From the NCBI GenBank assembly GCA_025934755.1, contig JAICWQ010000008.1, positions 1 through 40,467 of the forward strand: DNA of 40,467 nucleotides, read 5' to 3'. Both the position numbers and the translations under genes were made by a program. Below, one piece after another: positions 1 through 8,888 of this stretch. The stretch comes from Chthoniobacterales bacterium (GTDB taxonomy: Bacteria; Verrucomicrobiota; Verrucomicrobiia; Chthoniobacterales; UBA10450). Every line of letters begins with the position of its first letter. Positions within the stretch are counted from its first letter, which is position 1. The notes beneath the pieces are model-generated. The model ran no database searches and was not told the DNA's origin. It saw nothing but the letters and a program-made list of their open reading frames with translations.

Positions 1-1285
1 CTTCCGGCGCCGTCGTCGCTTCCGGGCTCCTGGCGGAGCCGGTCGGCAGCGGAGTTCCACCAGATTGTTCGCCACGACGATTCTTGCCTCTCTTGCCAGG
101 TTTTCCCGAATCCGGCGTCACACTGGGTGACATCTCCGTTTCAGCACCGGCTGCGGGTGAAGTCATTTCGCCTGGCTGAACTTGGGCAGTGTTTTTTCCT
201 TTCTTTTTTCTCCGTTCGGGAGACGCCATATTTGCTGCCGGCGACGTGGCCGCGTCAGCGGGTCCGGCACTTTGCATTCCAGCAGCCTTGTTCTTGTTCT
301 TTCCTTTGCCCTTTTCGAAGGCCGATGTTGCGGCACCGCTCGATGAAGCTGCGCCGAGGGTTGGCGGCGGAACCTTGTTCAAATCCTCGGACTTAAGTTT
401 TTCCTTCAACTGGCTTTGGGCGTTGGCATCTCCGGCAACGGACCAGCCTTTCTCGACTTTCGCTTGGGCAACTTTCGCTTTCGCGGAAGGCGGAGGCGCA
501 GCCCCGGCCGATTTGTTGATCCTCGCCGGCGCGGCCACCACCAAGGCATTCCCCTGAACCTTCGTTAGGCCTCCGGATTTTGCCGCGACCGAAACATCAA
601 CGTTGGCCGGGCGTTCCAGCTTTAGTCTTTGAATTGGCCGGCTCGAATATTGGTTGAGCACATTGATGTCAGGCCCGTAGCTGTAAACGGTTTTATTTTT
701 GTAGGTAATATTTGTCACGTTCACGGTCTGGGTGACGTAAGTGACATTCTGCTGGTAGGGCACGAGACGAGAACGCAGGACCGGTTCGCCGATGTAACGG
801 ACGTCGACAAAGTTGTAACAGGCCGGGCCGATATCGAATTCGGCATCGATGTGGCCGGTGAGGGGACGACTTTCATAAACAGACTCTGTCTCAGGCGGTA
901 GGGGCGCCCATCCAATGTAATTCCCGCCGGTTCGCCAGGAAACCCAAGCCGGCCCCCATTCATAACCGGGCTTCCAAACCCAGCCGTAATCGGCCAACTT
1001 GACCCAACGGCCATAGTGATAGGTGGCCCAACCGAAATCTTCGTACGATACCCAGGTCCAACCTTCTTCAGTGTAGGCCCAATAACCGTCCGCGTAGGGC
1101 CGCCACGTTGAACTGTTGGCCGCAACATCCGGTTGCCAGCAATAACCGTAGTCGCCGACCTCAAACCAACTCCCGCCACTGAGATTATCGTAGAAGAAAT
1201 TGACCGACATTTCCTGCGTTCGCGCCTGAGGCGCGACAAAAAGCACGACCGCGATAAAGGCGAAAACAGGGACCAGCTTTTTCAT
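1..1285 (-). CDS. DUF6600-type secreted Trp/Tyr-rich protein, partial at left edge
   Basis: The frame opens with ATG at 1285 (MKKLVPVF) and stays open to base 1, so the C-terminus lies outside the window; 428 codons are visible. A signal peptide is clear (MKKL, hydrophobic core, cleavage near QARTQ). Residues of about 30-125 are packed with Trp, Tyr and Gly (WRPYADGYWAY, GWTWVSYEDFGW, YGRWV, YGWVWKPGYEWGPAWVSWR, IGWAPLPP), the pattern of the DUF6600 family. After about residue 240 the chain becomes a Lys/Ala/Pro/Ser-rich, probably disordered tail. The family has no established biochemical function; an exported, surface or periplasmic role is inferred. It follows the HtrA-type protease gene on the same strand after about 100 bases and may be cotranscribed with it. 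Assignment to the family is by motif recognition only. Confidence 0.8.
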   Translation of the reverse strand, partial: MKKLVPVFAFIAVVLFVAPQARTQEMSVNFFYDNLSGGSWFEVGDYGYCWQPDVAANSSTWRPYADGYWAYTEEGWTWVSYEDFGWATYHYGRWVKLADYGWVWKPGYEWGPAWVSWRTGGNYIGWAPLPPETESVYESRPLTGHIDAEFDIGPACYNFVDVRYIGEPVLRSRLVPYQQNVTYVTQTVNVTNITYKNKTVYSYGPDINVLNQYSSRPIQRLKLERPANVDVSVAAKSGGLTKVQGNALVVAAPARINKSAGAAPPPSAKAKVAQAKVEKGWSVAGDANAQSQLKEKLKSEDLNKVPPPTLGAASSSGAATSAFEKGKGKNKNKAAGMQSAGPADAATSPAANMASPERRKKKGKNTAQVQPGEMTSPAAGAETEMSPSVTPDSGKPGKRGKNRRGEQSGGTPLPTGSARSPEATTAPE

Positions 1286-1388
1286 AAGAGACCAATGTTC
1301 GGAGTTTGGACTTTTTCGGCTGCGACTTTATTCAGCGGCTTTTTGCACCGGAAACCTCACTCCCGGAACGATATCGCCGTTACGCCGA

Positions 1389-2885
1389 TCAGCGGGGCCG
1401 CAAGACCAAAAACGACCGCGCTCGATGCCGGCAAACTGAAAGGACCTGGGGTTGAGCAGAGTCAAGGGTGCTGACAATTTTATTGTAATCCGCGACCGAA
1501 TTGACCGGTTGCTGATTTACTTCCTCAATCACATCGCCCTTTTGCAGATCGGCGCCTCCAAAAGACGGATCAACGTTCGTAACCACGACTCCATGGACGC
1601 TGTTCGGGAGATCCAGTTGGCGGGCGATCGCTGGCGTTAATTCTCCAACCTGAAAGCCGCTGAGTCCCGACGACCCTTCATCGTTCTCGTCGGGATTTTG
1701 CGGGGCCGGCGTCTGGCGCGGCCCAGCTTGCCCGGTTAAATAGCCGGGCGGCTGTTCCCTGATTTGGGTCGAGACCGTAATTGGCTTACCGCCGCGTTCG
1801 ATTTCCAACTCCACCTTTTTGTTGAGACCGGCTTGCGAAACAAGCCTTCGCAGATCGGTAAAGGTTTTTACGTCGTGGCCATCGAACTTGCGGATCAGGT
1901 CGCCCTTTTGAAGGTGAGCGTCTTCCGCCGGAGATCCTGGAACCACTTCATCAACGACCACGCCTTCATCTGATGGCGACGCCGCCTGTCCTGGCTGAGC
2001 AACGCGCATTTGCACTCCGAGATAGCCGTGAATGATCCGGCCTTGCTTCAACAAACTTTCGAGGGCGGTGCGAACGGTGTTCGAGGGAATGGCAAATCCT
2101 ACGCCGGCCGAAGCACCGCTCGTTGAGATGATGGCAGTGTTGATGCCCACTACTTCGCCGCGCAGATTGATGAGCGGTCCCCCGCTGTTGCCGGGATTAA
2201 TTGCCGCATTGGTCTGCAACAATTCTCCGACTTCGCTGGCCCGGCCTTTGTAACTGATAATTCCGTCCGTCACCGTTTCTTCGAATCCAAACGGATTGCC
2301 AATCGCAAGAACAAAATCGCCAACCTGCACCGAGTCGGAATCGGCCAGGACGAGCGGTTTGACCGAAGGATTATCGATCTTGAGCACAGCGATATCCATC
2401 TGCGAATCGGCTCCGATTAACCGCGCCTTTTCCGTGCGCCCATCGCTCAGTTGCACTTCGATTTCGTCCACCTGGGCAACGACATGATTGTTTGTGACGA
2501 TGTGGCCCTCGTTACTCACGATCACGCCGGAGCCGAGCGAATTCTGGACGAGGGCCTCATCCCGGCCGCGATATTGTCTTCGCGGATTTCCGAAGAAAAA
2601 CTCGAACGGGTCCATTCCCTGACGGCGAACACCGATTTTCTTCGACGTTTTCACGGCCACGACCGATGGAACGACGCTCTTAACCAGCGCGCGGCGTTCC
2701 TGATTCAACGCTTCCAGCGAAGCAACCTGTTTCGGATCAACATTGGGGGACTTGGCGAGAGTGTATTTCTCGGGAGCGCGCTGAAGGGTTCCCAGGGCTC
2801 CATGCTTGAGGCGATAGTCGTACAGCGCGGAGATCCCAAGGCTGAGCAATGCGACAAACACAAAAAATTTGAACAGGTTCTTCAT
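1389..2885 (-). CDS. HtrA/DegP-family periplasmic serine endoprotease
   Basis: This 498-residue protein has an N-terminal hydrophobic segment (about residues 5-21) that exports or anchors it, a trypsin-like domain (about 65-280) and two PDZ domains (about 285-375 and 400-495). The catalytic triad is visible as His134 (TNNHVV), Asp164 (MDIAVLK) and Ser234 (GNSGGPL). The family degrades or refolds misfolded envelope proteins, with the PDZ domains recognising C-termini and controlling oligomerisation. Length and two-PDZ layout fit DegP/DegQ (450-475 residues); which paralogue it is cannot be decided here. The ATG at 2885 shares its A with the recG stop (TAATG), which fixes the start and implies translational coupling. 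Placement after recJ-recG is unusual for a protease and suggests a stress-linked operon, though that is inference. Confidence 0.93.
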   Translation of the reverse strand: MKNLFKFFVFVALLSLGISALYDYRLKHGALGTLQRAPEKYTLAKSPNVDPKQVASLEALNQERRALVKSVVPSVVAVKTSKKIGVRRQGMDPFEFFFGNPRRQYRGRDEALVQNSLGSGVIVSNEGHIVTNNHVVAQVDEIEVQLSDGRTEKARLIGADSQMDIAVLKIDNPSVKPLVLADSDSVQVGDFVLAIGNPFGFEETVTDGIISYKGRASEVGELLQTNAAINPGNSGGPLINLRGEVVGINTAIISTSGASAGVGFAIPSNTVRTALESLLKQGRIIHGYLGVQMRVAQPGQAASPSDEGVVVDEVVPGSPAEDAHLQKGDLIRKFDGHDVKTFTDLRRLVSQAGLNKKVELEIERGGKPITVSTQIREQPPGYLTGQAGPRQTPAPQNPDENDEGSSGLSGFQVGELTPAIARQLDLPNSVHGVVVTNVDPSFGGADLQKGDVIEEVNQQPVNSVADYNKIVSTLDSAQPQVLSVCRHRARSFLVLRPR

Positions 2886-4951
2886 TAGCTGACGTTCGAA
2901 AAGGTTCGTCCTTGTTGTTCGACAATCAACTGCTGGAAACGTTGATTCTGCGGCGCGACCAGTCCTGGATCAGAGGCAAAGATCGACGTCGCAGCCCGCC
3001 GGGCGCGTTGCATCAGCTCCGCGTCGCGCTTGAGATTACCGATTTTCAACGCTGGCAGGCCGCTCTGCGCCGTGCCCAGCAAATCACCGGGTCCGCGCAT
3101 CTCCCAGTCTGCCTCCGCTACCTCAAAGCCATCGCCGGTTTTCTCCAGGACAGCCAATTTTTCGGCCGTTTCTGACGACGGCTCCGAGGTAAGGAGAATA
3201 CAATACGATTTGTGTTCGCCCCGCCCGATCCGTCCCCGAAGCTGATGAAGTTGGGCCAGCCCGAATCGCTCGGCGTTTTCAATCAGCATCACCGTCGCGT
3301 TCGCAACATCGACACCCACCTCGATTACGGTAGTGCTGACGAGTGCCTTCGTTTCACCGCTGCGAAATCGCTCCATGATTTCCTGCTTTTCGGGACCTGG
3401 AATCCGTCCGTGGAGTAACTCGCACGACCAGGGATGGAGCCGTTCGCGCCAGCGTTCGTATTCTACTGCCGCCGCTTTGGCCTCGAGCTTTTCGCTTTCC
3501 TCAACCAACGGATAAACGACGTAGATTTGGCGCCCGGCCTCAAGTTGCGCGCGCAAGAAACTTAACACTTCACCGAGTTTTGCCGAATTACGGACCGCGG
3601 TGATAATTTTCCCGCGGCCGCCCGGCATTTCGTCGAGGGTCGACACATCGAGATCGCCATAAACAGTCATGGTGACGGTGCGCGGAATCGGCGTGGCGGT
3701 CATCACCAAAACATCCGGCGCCGGTTCGTCCGGCCGCTGCCGGATTAGGCGCGCCCGCTGGACCACGCCAAACTTGTGTTGCTCGTCAATCACTACGAGG
3801 CCCAAATTCGGAAACGACACTTTCTCATAAAGCAAAGCGTGGGTGCCAATGATGACATCGGCTTTGTCCTCACCTTCAACCAGCGGCAAAAAACTTTCTT
3901 CCTGGCGGGCGGCCGTTCGGATCGATAATTTCACGCGCAGCGGTTCGAGCCACCGTCTCAGAACGGCATAATGCTGCTCGGCCAGGATTTGAGTCGGAGC
4001 CATGAAAGCTGCCTGATGACCGGCCTCCACTGCGAGCAAAATGGCCGCTATCGCCACCACCGTTTTTCCGGAACCGACGTCGCCCTGCAACAAACGGTTC
4101 ATCGGATGTCCGACCGAGAGATCGTGTCTAATTTCCGCGATCACCTTTTCCTGGGCAGTGGTCAATGCAAAGGGCAGCGAACGCAGAAATTTCTCCAACA
4201 ATTCCCCCCGCCCGCCGCGCGCCGCGCTCAGTTTTGAATGGGATTCGTTTCGGCGAGACGCAATCAACATCTGCATCGCGAAAAACTCGGACAAAACCAG
4301 ATGCTCGCGCGCGACCTCGAACGATTCCCACGTTTCGGGAAAATGGATCGCGCGAATGGCTTGCCCGCGGTCCCCGTTTTTCAGATTTTTGGGCAGCAAT
4401 GGCTCGATCGGTTCGGTATCGAGCTCTTGCAGCAGGCGATAAATGATGCTGCGCAGCACCCGTTGCGACAGGCCTTCCGTCGCCGGATAAATCGGCGTGA
4501 TTCGCCGCAAGTGAATCGATCGCTCTTCATCATTTTCGATCACTTCAAACTCAGGATGATCCATGCAAATTCGGCTTCCGCGCAATCGCGGTTTTCCGAA
4601 AACGACCAGCTGCTGGCCGGTCGCGATCATTTTTTGGATGTAATGCAGATTGAACCAGCGACAGGTCAGGGGTTGGCTCAGGGCATTGGCGTCGGGTTCC
4701 TGCAACGTTGCCTCAAAAATTTTTTTCCAACCGCCAAATCGCCGCAACGACGTTTTAATAACTTCCCCGGAAAGGCAGACTGGTTTGTCACTCTCCTCGC
4801 GCGGAAACTTCGGGAATTGATGCCGATCTTCGTGGCGCCGCGGAAAATGGGTCAACAAACCTTCGGCGGTTGTGATGCCCAGCCGCCGCAGCGCCAGAAT
4901 CTTCGGACGCGGGATCCATTCAACATCTTGCAGTTGCTGGGATATTTCCAT
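2885..4951 (-). CDS. recG: ATP-dependent DNA helicase RecG
   Basis: RecG remodels stalled replication forks and branch-migrates Holliday junctions. The protein is 688 residues from the chosen start, close to the usual 690. An N-terminal wedge/OB region (residues to about 250) is followed by a superfamily-2 helicase core: Walker A GDVGSGKT at about 290-297, the DEQH box at about 389-392, MTATPIPRT, and the C-terminal TTVIEVGVDV and QLRGRIGRG motifs typical of RecG. The frame also extends upstream to 5050, but that stretch lies inside recJ. ATG at 4951 (MEISQQLQDV) forms a TAATG overlap with the recJ stop and gives the normal family length. It is the middle gene of recJ-recG-htrA, coupled at both ends by the same overlap. 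Confidence 0.96.
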   Translation of the reverse strand: MEISQQLQDVEWIPRPKILALRRLGITTAEGLLTHFPRRHEDRHQFPKFPREESDKPVCLSGEVIKTSLRRFGGWKKIFEATLQEPDANALSQPLTCRWFNLHYIQKMIATGQQLVVFGKPRLRGSRICMDHPEFEVIENDEERSIHLRRITPIYPATEGLSQRVLRSIIYRLLQELDTEPIEPLLPKNLKNGDRGQAIRAIHFPETWESFEVAREHLVLSEFFAMQMLIASRRNESHSKLSAARGGRGELLEKFLRSLPFALTTAQEKVIAEIRHDLSVGHPMNRLLQGDVGSGKTVVAIAAILLAVEAGHQAAFMAPTQILAEQHYAVLRRWLEPLRVKLSIRTAARQEESFLPLVEGEDKADVIIGTHALLYEKVSFPNLGLVVIDEQHKFGVVQRARLIRQRPDEPAPDVLVMTATPIPRTVTMTVYGDLDVSTLDEMPGGRGKIITAVRNSAKLGEVLSFLRAQLEAGRQIYVVYPLVEESEKLEAKAAAVEYERWRERLHPWSCELLHGRIPGPEKQEIMERFRSGETKALVSTTVIEVGVDVANATVMLIENAERFGLAQLHQLRGRIGRGEHKSYCILLTSEPSSETAEKLAVLEKTGDGFEVAEADWEMRGPGDLLGTAQSGLPALKIGNLKRDAELMQRARRAATSIFASDPGLVAPQNQRFQQLIVEQQGRTFSNVS

Positions 4952-6651
4952 TAAGCCGTCGGCTCCGATTCCCGCAGCGCTTCCACTCGAATCTCCAGAC
5001 GGGTTTCGCCTTCGTAGTGGTCCGGTCGAATGCGAAAAGCAATATCCCACGGCTGCGGCGGGAGAGGATTGAGAGCGGCGCCGAAGAAAATTGCGCGACG
5101 CTGATGGCCTCGTTGCCGCAGCACTAACGAGAGATGATTCTCACCAACTACTCGAGGGGCGATTACGGGCTCAACGCCGCGCGCAAAAAAAAGCGGCTGC
5201 GGATTGCCGTTCCCAAAAGGCTGGAGCATTTCGTGCCAACCGAGAAAATCGTGATTCAATTCGCCAAAGGTGAGTTCGTGATCGAGGTGGAGTCGGGGCT
5301 GCAAATCGTCATCGGACAAAAGTTTGCGCGCAACGGCACAGAATTGCGGGGCGAAGAGATCGACGTCCTCTTCCTGAATGGTCAGGCCCGCTGCCATTTC
5401 GTGGCCGCCGTACTTTTGGAGCTTTTCCCCGCAACCAGTCAGGGCCTCCACCAGATGAAAACCTGTGATGCTGCGGCCACTTCCTTTCCCGAGCCCGTTT
5501 TCGTCGAAACCGATCACAATCGCCGGCCGATGATATTTGTGAGCGACGCGGGAGGCGACAATGCCCAGAACACCCGCGTGCCAGCCACGCGCCCACACCA
5601 CAATGGCGGCATCACGCGAAGGATCGAAATCTCTAGCGATCTTTTCCTCTACCGCAGCTAGAATCTGCTTTTCGACATCCTGTCGTTCGCGATTTTGCTT
5701 ATCTAGAAATTCCGCGAGCTCCGTCGCTTCACTTTCACTTTGGGTCAAAAGAAGCTGAAGCGATTTCTCGGCCGTGCTCAAACGCCCGGCCGCGTTCAAC
5801 CGCGGTCCAAGACGATACCCGATGGCTTCAGTAAAGATTGGCGCTCTCACACCGCTGACCTGCATCAGCTTTTTCAGGCCGGGCCGGGCCGAGCGCGCGA
5901 TCTCAACTGCGCCGCGCTGGACCAGGGTACGGTTCTCGCCGCAAAGAGGAACGATGTCGGCGACCGTCCCCAGGGCGACCAAATCGAGCCGCGATTTCAA
6001 ATCGAAGTCGACCGGCCGTGTTTTCAACAGCGCGTGACAAAGTTTGAAAACAATTCCAGCGGTGCACAGGTAATGAAATGGCGAATCTCGACCGATCTTG
6101 GGATTCACTAACGCCACGCATTCGGGCACACTGGATTTCGGTTCGTGGTGATCAACGACGATCACATCCACGCCGCGGCGGCGAAGGTCGGCGATCTCCG
6201 CGACTGACGACGTTCCACAGTCCAGCGCGATCAGTAGCTCCGGGTGATGTTGCTCCACACAGCGTTCCACGCTTTCGCGACTAAGGCCGTAGCCTTCCTC
6301 CATTCGCAACGGCAGAAACAGGTTTGGAGATGCGCCATATGCGCGCAGAGTTTCATTCAGAAGCGCCAGCGATGTAATTCCGTCGACGTCGTAGTCGCCG
6401 AAGAGAACGATTCGCTCCGGTCGATCGATCGCGGTTAAAATTCGCGACACGGCCGAATTCATGTTCGGCAGAAGAAATGGATCGCTCAGTGTTTTGAGCC
6501 GCGGCCGTAAATACGCCTGGACCTCGTCCGCATTGGCAAAACCTTTGCGTGACAGCAATCGGGCGATGCATTCGCACCCACAAATTTCGCTCCACGAAAT
6601 GTGAAGGGCATTGAGTTCCTCAGGAGGAGCAATAATCCAGCGGCTCGGCAC
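4951..6651 (-). CDS. recJ: Single-stranded-DNA-specific exonuclease RecJ
   Basis: RecJ is a 5'-3' single-strand exonuclease of the DHH phosphoesterase family, acting in recombination and mismatch repair. The 566-residue product matches the usual length (about 577 in E. coli). Visible metal-binding motifs are GDYDVDG (85-91), ALDCG with Asp144, and the diagnostic VVDHHEP (DHH at 167-169); the DHHA1 substrate domain carries GGHEMAAGLTI, followed by the C-terminal OB domain. The start is GTG at 6651: an in-frame TAA sits six bases upstream, so no longer form is possible. No Shine-Dalgarno is seen, and the predicted promoter would start the transcript almost at the GTG, so the mRNA may be leaderless. 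It heads the recJ-recG-htrA operon. Confidence 0.96.
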   Translation of the reverse strand: MPSRWIIAPPEELNALHISWSEICGCECIARLLSRKGFANADEVQAYLRPRLKTLSDPFLLPNMNSAVSRILTAIDRPERIVLFGDYDVDGITSLALLNETLRAYGASPNLFLPLRMEEGYGLSRESVERCVEQHHPELLIALDCGTSSVAEIADLRRRGVDVIVVDHHEPKSSVPECVALVNPKIGRDSPFHYLCTAGIVFKLCHALLKTRPVDFDLKSRLDLVALGTVADIVPLCGENRTLVQRGAVEIARSARPGLKKLMQVSGVRAPIFTEAIGYRLGPRLNAAGRLSTAEKSLQLLLTQSESEATELAEFLDKQNRERQDVEKQILAAVEEKIARDFDPSRDAAIVVWARGWHAGVLGIVASRVAHKYHRPAIVIGFDENGLGKGSGRSITGFHLVEALTGCGEKLQKYGGHEMAAGLTIQEEDVDLFAPQFCAVARKLLSDDDLQPRLHLDHELTFGELNHDFLGWHEMLQPFGNGNPQPLFFARGVEPVIAPRVVGENHLSLVLRQRGHQRRAIFFGAALNPLPPQPWDIAFRIRPDHYEGETRLEIRVEALRESEPTA

Positions 6652-6656
6652 TGATT

Positions 6657-6684
6657 ATTTTATCCGCCGGAGATTTTCTGACAA
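6657..6684 (-). promoter_or_regulatory. Predicted sigma-70 promoter of the recJ operon
   Basis: On the minus strand a -35 TTGTCA (6684-6679) is followed after 16 bases by a -10 TAAAAT (6662-6657). Both match consensus well in otherwise GC-rich DNA. The expected transcription start lies at about 6650, on the GTG start codon of recJ. Confidence 0.55.
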
Positions 6685-6709
6685 CTCTGGCCGGCCCGCG
6701 GATAATCAG

Positions 6710-6737
6710 TTGACTTGGAACCGAGCATTCAAATAAG
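6710..6737 (+). promoter_or_regulatory. Possible promoter of the small lipoprotein gene
   Basis: TTGACT at 6710-6715 is followed after 16 bases by AATAAG at 6732-6737 (four of six matches to the -10 consensus). The start site would fall within a few bases of the GTG start at 6746. It lies back to back with the recJ promoter. Confidence 0.35.
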
Positions 6738-6745
6738 AGAGAGCC

Positions 6746-7174
6746 GTGAAACGGAACGTTTTGGCAATGGCGCTGTGGTGCTTAACCGGTTGTCAGTTGT
6801 GGCACACCATGTTGGAGCAGCCGGGCGACCGAGCGAAACGCCTCGGCGTCGAAGGAGCAGCATCCAGCGGGAGATCCGCTCAACTGGAAAAGAAAACCGA
6901 AGTCTTCACCGGCAAAGTTGTGATGATCGACGGCGCGTATCGTCTGCGTCTGTTAAAAGATCCTGACATGGTTCTGCGTTTGACCCGCGCACGCAGAGAA
7001 AGCGAGTTTGCGCAGGGGCAAATTAATTTACGGAAGTACTACGAAAAGACCGTTTCGGTTAATGGAACACTTCATGGAGAATGGATTTTTGGCGCGGACA
7101 TTGTCGGTCAATGGACCCCACCTGGCGGCGACACCGGCCCAAACATGAGCGCACCGAAACAGACGAAGCCTTAG
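6746..7174 (+). CDS. Small putative lipoprotein of unknown function
   Basis: The gene encodes 142 residues from a GTG start at 6746. The N-terminus MKRNVLAMALWCLTGCQ has a basic n-region, a short hydrophobic core and a lipobox (LTGC), so Cys16 is probably lipidated and the protein membrane-anchored. The mature part is soluble and mixed in charge, with the recognisable stretch VFTGKVVMIDGAYRLRLLKDP and no domain I can name. A purine-rich GAGAGAG lies just upstream of the start. The last bases interlock with the stop of the convergent DUF72 gene (TTAG serves as TAG on one strand and TAA on the other). Function unknown; the lipoprotein call rests on the lipobox alone. Confidence 0.7.
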   Translation: MKRNVLAMALWCLTGCQLWHTMLEQPGDRAKRLGVEGAASSGRSAQLEKKTEVFTGKVVMIDGAYRLRLLKDPDMVLRLTRARRESEFAQGQINLRKYYEKTVSVNGTLHGEWIFGADIVGQWTPPGGDTGPNMSAPKQTKP

Positions 7175-8106
7175 GGCCGCAGGTTTAGCTTTTCCGCGAG
7201 CCGGATCGCATCGAACGGCGCGTGCACCTTGGCGTCATTGTCGAAGTAGACAAAAACGTCGCGTCGTCGGTGGTCGATCGTCCGGTCCGCAACCAGCCCG
7301 GCATCGGGCGGCTGACGTCCCTGGCGCCATAATTTGATCCGATTTGCCCACCGATCTAATGCCCGGTCGTCGTAACCACTCACGTAAAGTTTCTCCGCGC
7401 CATGCAATCGGATGTAAACGAAATCCGACGTCAGCTCTTCAGCGTAGGGGAACTTGCCGGCGGTGTCGGCGATCACAAAACCGATGTCGTCTTTCCGCAA
7501 CAACTGAAAGAAATCCGGAGTCATGAAAGTTTTATGCCGGACCTCGATTGCGTGGCGGATCGGCCTCACCGCCGCAGGATCGATCCTGGCGAAAGCGCGG
7601 GCTTTCAGTTTTGTGTCATGTTTTTTGGCGAGCCGGGACGCTTCCATTGTATCGCGGGGGAGCAGCGAAAAGAATTCGCGCAGTCGATCAGGATCGAATC
7701 CCAAACCGGGCGGAAGTTGCCAGAGAATGGGGCCGAGCTTCTCGCGTAAAGCAAGAAGACCGGAGCCAAAAAAATTCGCCAATGCGGTTTCGACACCGCG
7801 CAATTTCTTCATGTGAGTGATAAACCGGCCGCCCTTGACCGCGAAGACAAAGCCCGGCGGTGTTGCCTGGTACCATCGATGATAACTGGACGGGAGTTGC
7901 AGCGAATAAAAGGAGCCGTTGATTTCCACGGAGTTGAATGTCTTCGCCGCGAACTCGAGCTCCCGGTCCTGGGGCAAATCTTTGGGATAAAATTTTCCGC
8001 GCCAGCCGGCATAACGCCAGCCCGAGATGCCAACTCGCAATTGATTGCCGACTAAACGACGTCCAGGACGAGATCGCGCTTTGGCAATAGCTGGTGCGTT
8101 TGACAT
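7171..8106 (-). CDS. DUF72 (YecE-like) family protein
   Basis: This 311-residue protein has the hallmarks of the DUF72 family, a TIM-barrel fold of unsettled biochemical role: RVGISGWRYAGWRGKFYP at the start of the domain, FNSVEINGSFY, FVFAVKGGRFITH, LGPILWQLPP, the AIEVRHKTF strand, FVYIRLHGAEKLY and VYFDNDAKVHAPFDA. The ATG at 8106 lies 55 bases inside the upstream mqnA frame. A TTG codon around 8040, just before RVGISGW, is an alternative start that would remove the overlap, and the first 22 residues (basic, low complexity) are not conserved-looking. It is read as the last gene of the mqnE-mqnA group, but nothing links DUF72 to menaquinone synthesis. Confidence 0.88.
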   Translation of the reverse strand: MSNAPAIAKARSRPGRRLVGNQLRVGISGWRYAGWRGKFYPKDLPQDRELEFAAKTFNSVEINGSFYSLQLPSSYHRWYQATPPGFVFAVKGGRFITHMKKLRGVETALANFFGSGLLALREKLGPILWQLPPGLGFDPDRLREFFSLLPRDTMEASRLAKKHDTKLKARAFARIDPAAVRPIRHAIEVRHKTFMTPDFFQLLRKDDIGFVIADTAGKFPYAEELTSDFVYIRLHGAEKLYVSGYDDRALDRWANRIKLWRQGRQPPDAGLVADRTIDHRRRDVFVYFDNDAKVHAPFDAIRLAEKLNLRP

Positions 8107-8834
8107 AAGTCAGCAAAGGCGCGCAGACCGCGTTTTTCCTCCTCCCCAAAACTAAATCGGAGGAAATGGCGGTAATAGTGGCGACAAAATTCGGCCGAAA
8201 ATTCCGGTTCGGCGACGGCGATAACGCTGTCGATGTCATGCAAATTCTGATCCCGTAGCTTCCGCAGGCGGTCAGCGATTGATTTTGGATCACCGACTTC
8301 CGGTCGGACGAGCCAGAGCGCGTAAACGAAGGGAACGCGCCGAACCTTTTTCCATTGTTCGCCAAGATCCCAGAATTGGTAATCATTACCGTGTTCCCAA
8401 CGAAAGCGGATCGCCTGGTCGCCAATGAGCAGGCGGGCGGATTCGTCAGAGCCCGACGACGTCGTCGTAACCGAGGGATTGAGATTCAATTCCCCAAGCA
8501 GACAGCGTAGCAAATTGCCTGACGTTTGCGCGGCTGGATCGAGGACGATTTCCTTTACGTCAGCGATTTTTCCGTGATGAGCGACAACCACGCTGTAAAC
8601 TGGTCCGTCTGACGCGATCGAGACCCCATCGACGATCCGGTAGATTGGATTCCTTAGAAATTCAAAACTGGAAACGAGAGCAACATCCAGCTGGCCATTT
8701 GCGAGCTCAGGGCAAAGGGCGGACGGATGGTCAAGAGCGACTTCGCCTTCCCAACCATGAATGAGCGGCCGGGCATTGAGGTATTTGACCGAGCCAATGC
8801 GAAGAGAGTTCAAGTAACCGGGACCTGTGATCAA
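8052..8834 (-). CDS. mqnA: Chorismate dehydratase MqnA (futalosine pathway)
   Basis: MqnA removes water from chorismate to give 3-[(1-carboxyvinyl)oxy]benzoate, the first committed step of the futalosine route to menaquinone. The 260-residue protein has the MqnA/MqnD periplasmic-binding-protein-like fold; recognisable segments are IGSVKYLNARPLIHGW at the N-terminus, ELANGQLDVALVSSFEFLRN and VYALWLVRPE. The start is uncertain: the frame opens with TTG at 8834, a second TTG follows at about 8813, and no ATG or clear Shine-Dalgarno precedes the domain. It lies 54 bases downstream of mqnE, which makes the next intermediate, so the pair fits one pathway operon. Confidence 0.88.
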   Translation of the reverse strand: MITGPGYLNSLRIGSVKYLNARPLIHGWEGEVALDHPSALCPELANGQLDVALVSSFEFLRNPIYRIVDGVSIASDGPVYSVVVAHHGKIADVKEIVLDPAAQTSGNLLRCLLGELNLNPSVTTTSSGSDESARLLIGDQAIRFRWEHGNDYQFWDLGEQWKKVRRVPFVYALWLVRPEVGDPKSIADRLRKLRDQNLHDIDSVIAVAEPEFSAEFCRHYYRHFLRFSFGEEEKRGLRAFADLCQTHQLLPKRDLVLDVV

Positions 8835-8888
8835 TGACCAGAAATTTGCAAGAGGCTGATCACTGCCACTGATGAGCGGTCACTTTCT

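Noticed and set aside
1389-1480. Frameshift at the end of the HtrA-type protease
   Set aside because: The unusual ending CRHRARSFLVLRPR still fits the last strand of a PDZ domain and the frame is continuous.
4238-4954. Open frame of 238 codons on the plus strand
   Set aside because: It is a shadow of recG, with no motif, start signal or neighbours on that strand.
4952-5050. N-terminal extension of RecG
   Set aside because: It lies inside recJ; the TAATG overlap gives the normal start.
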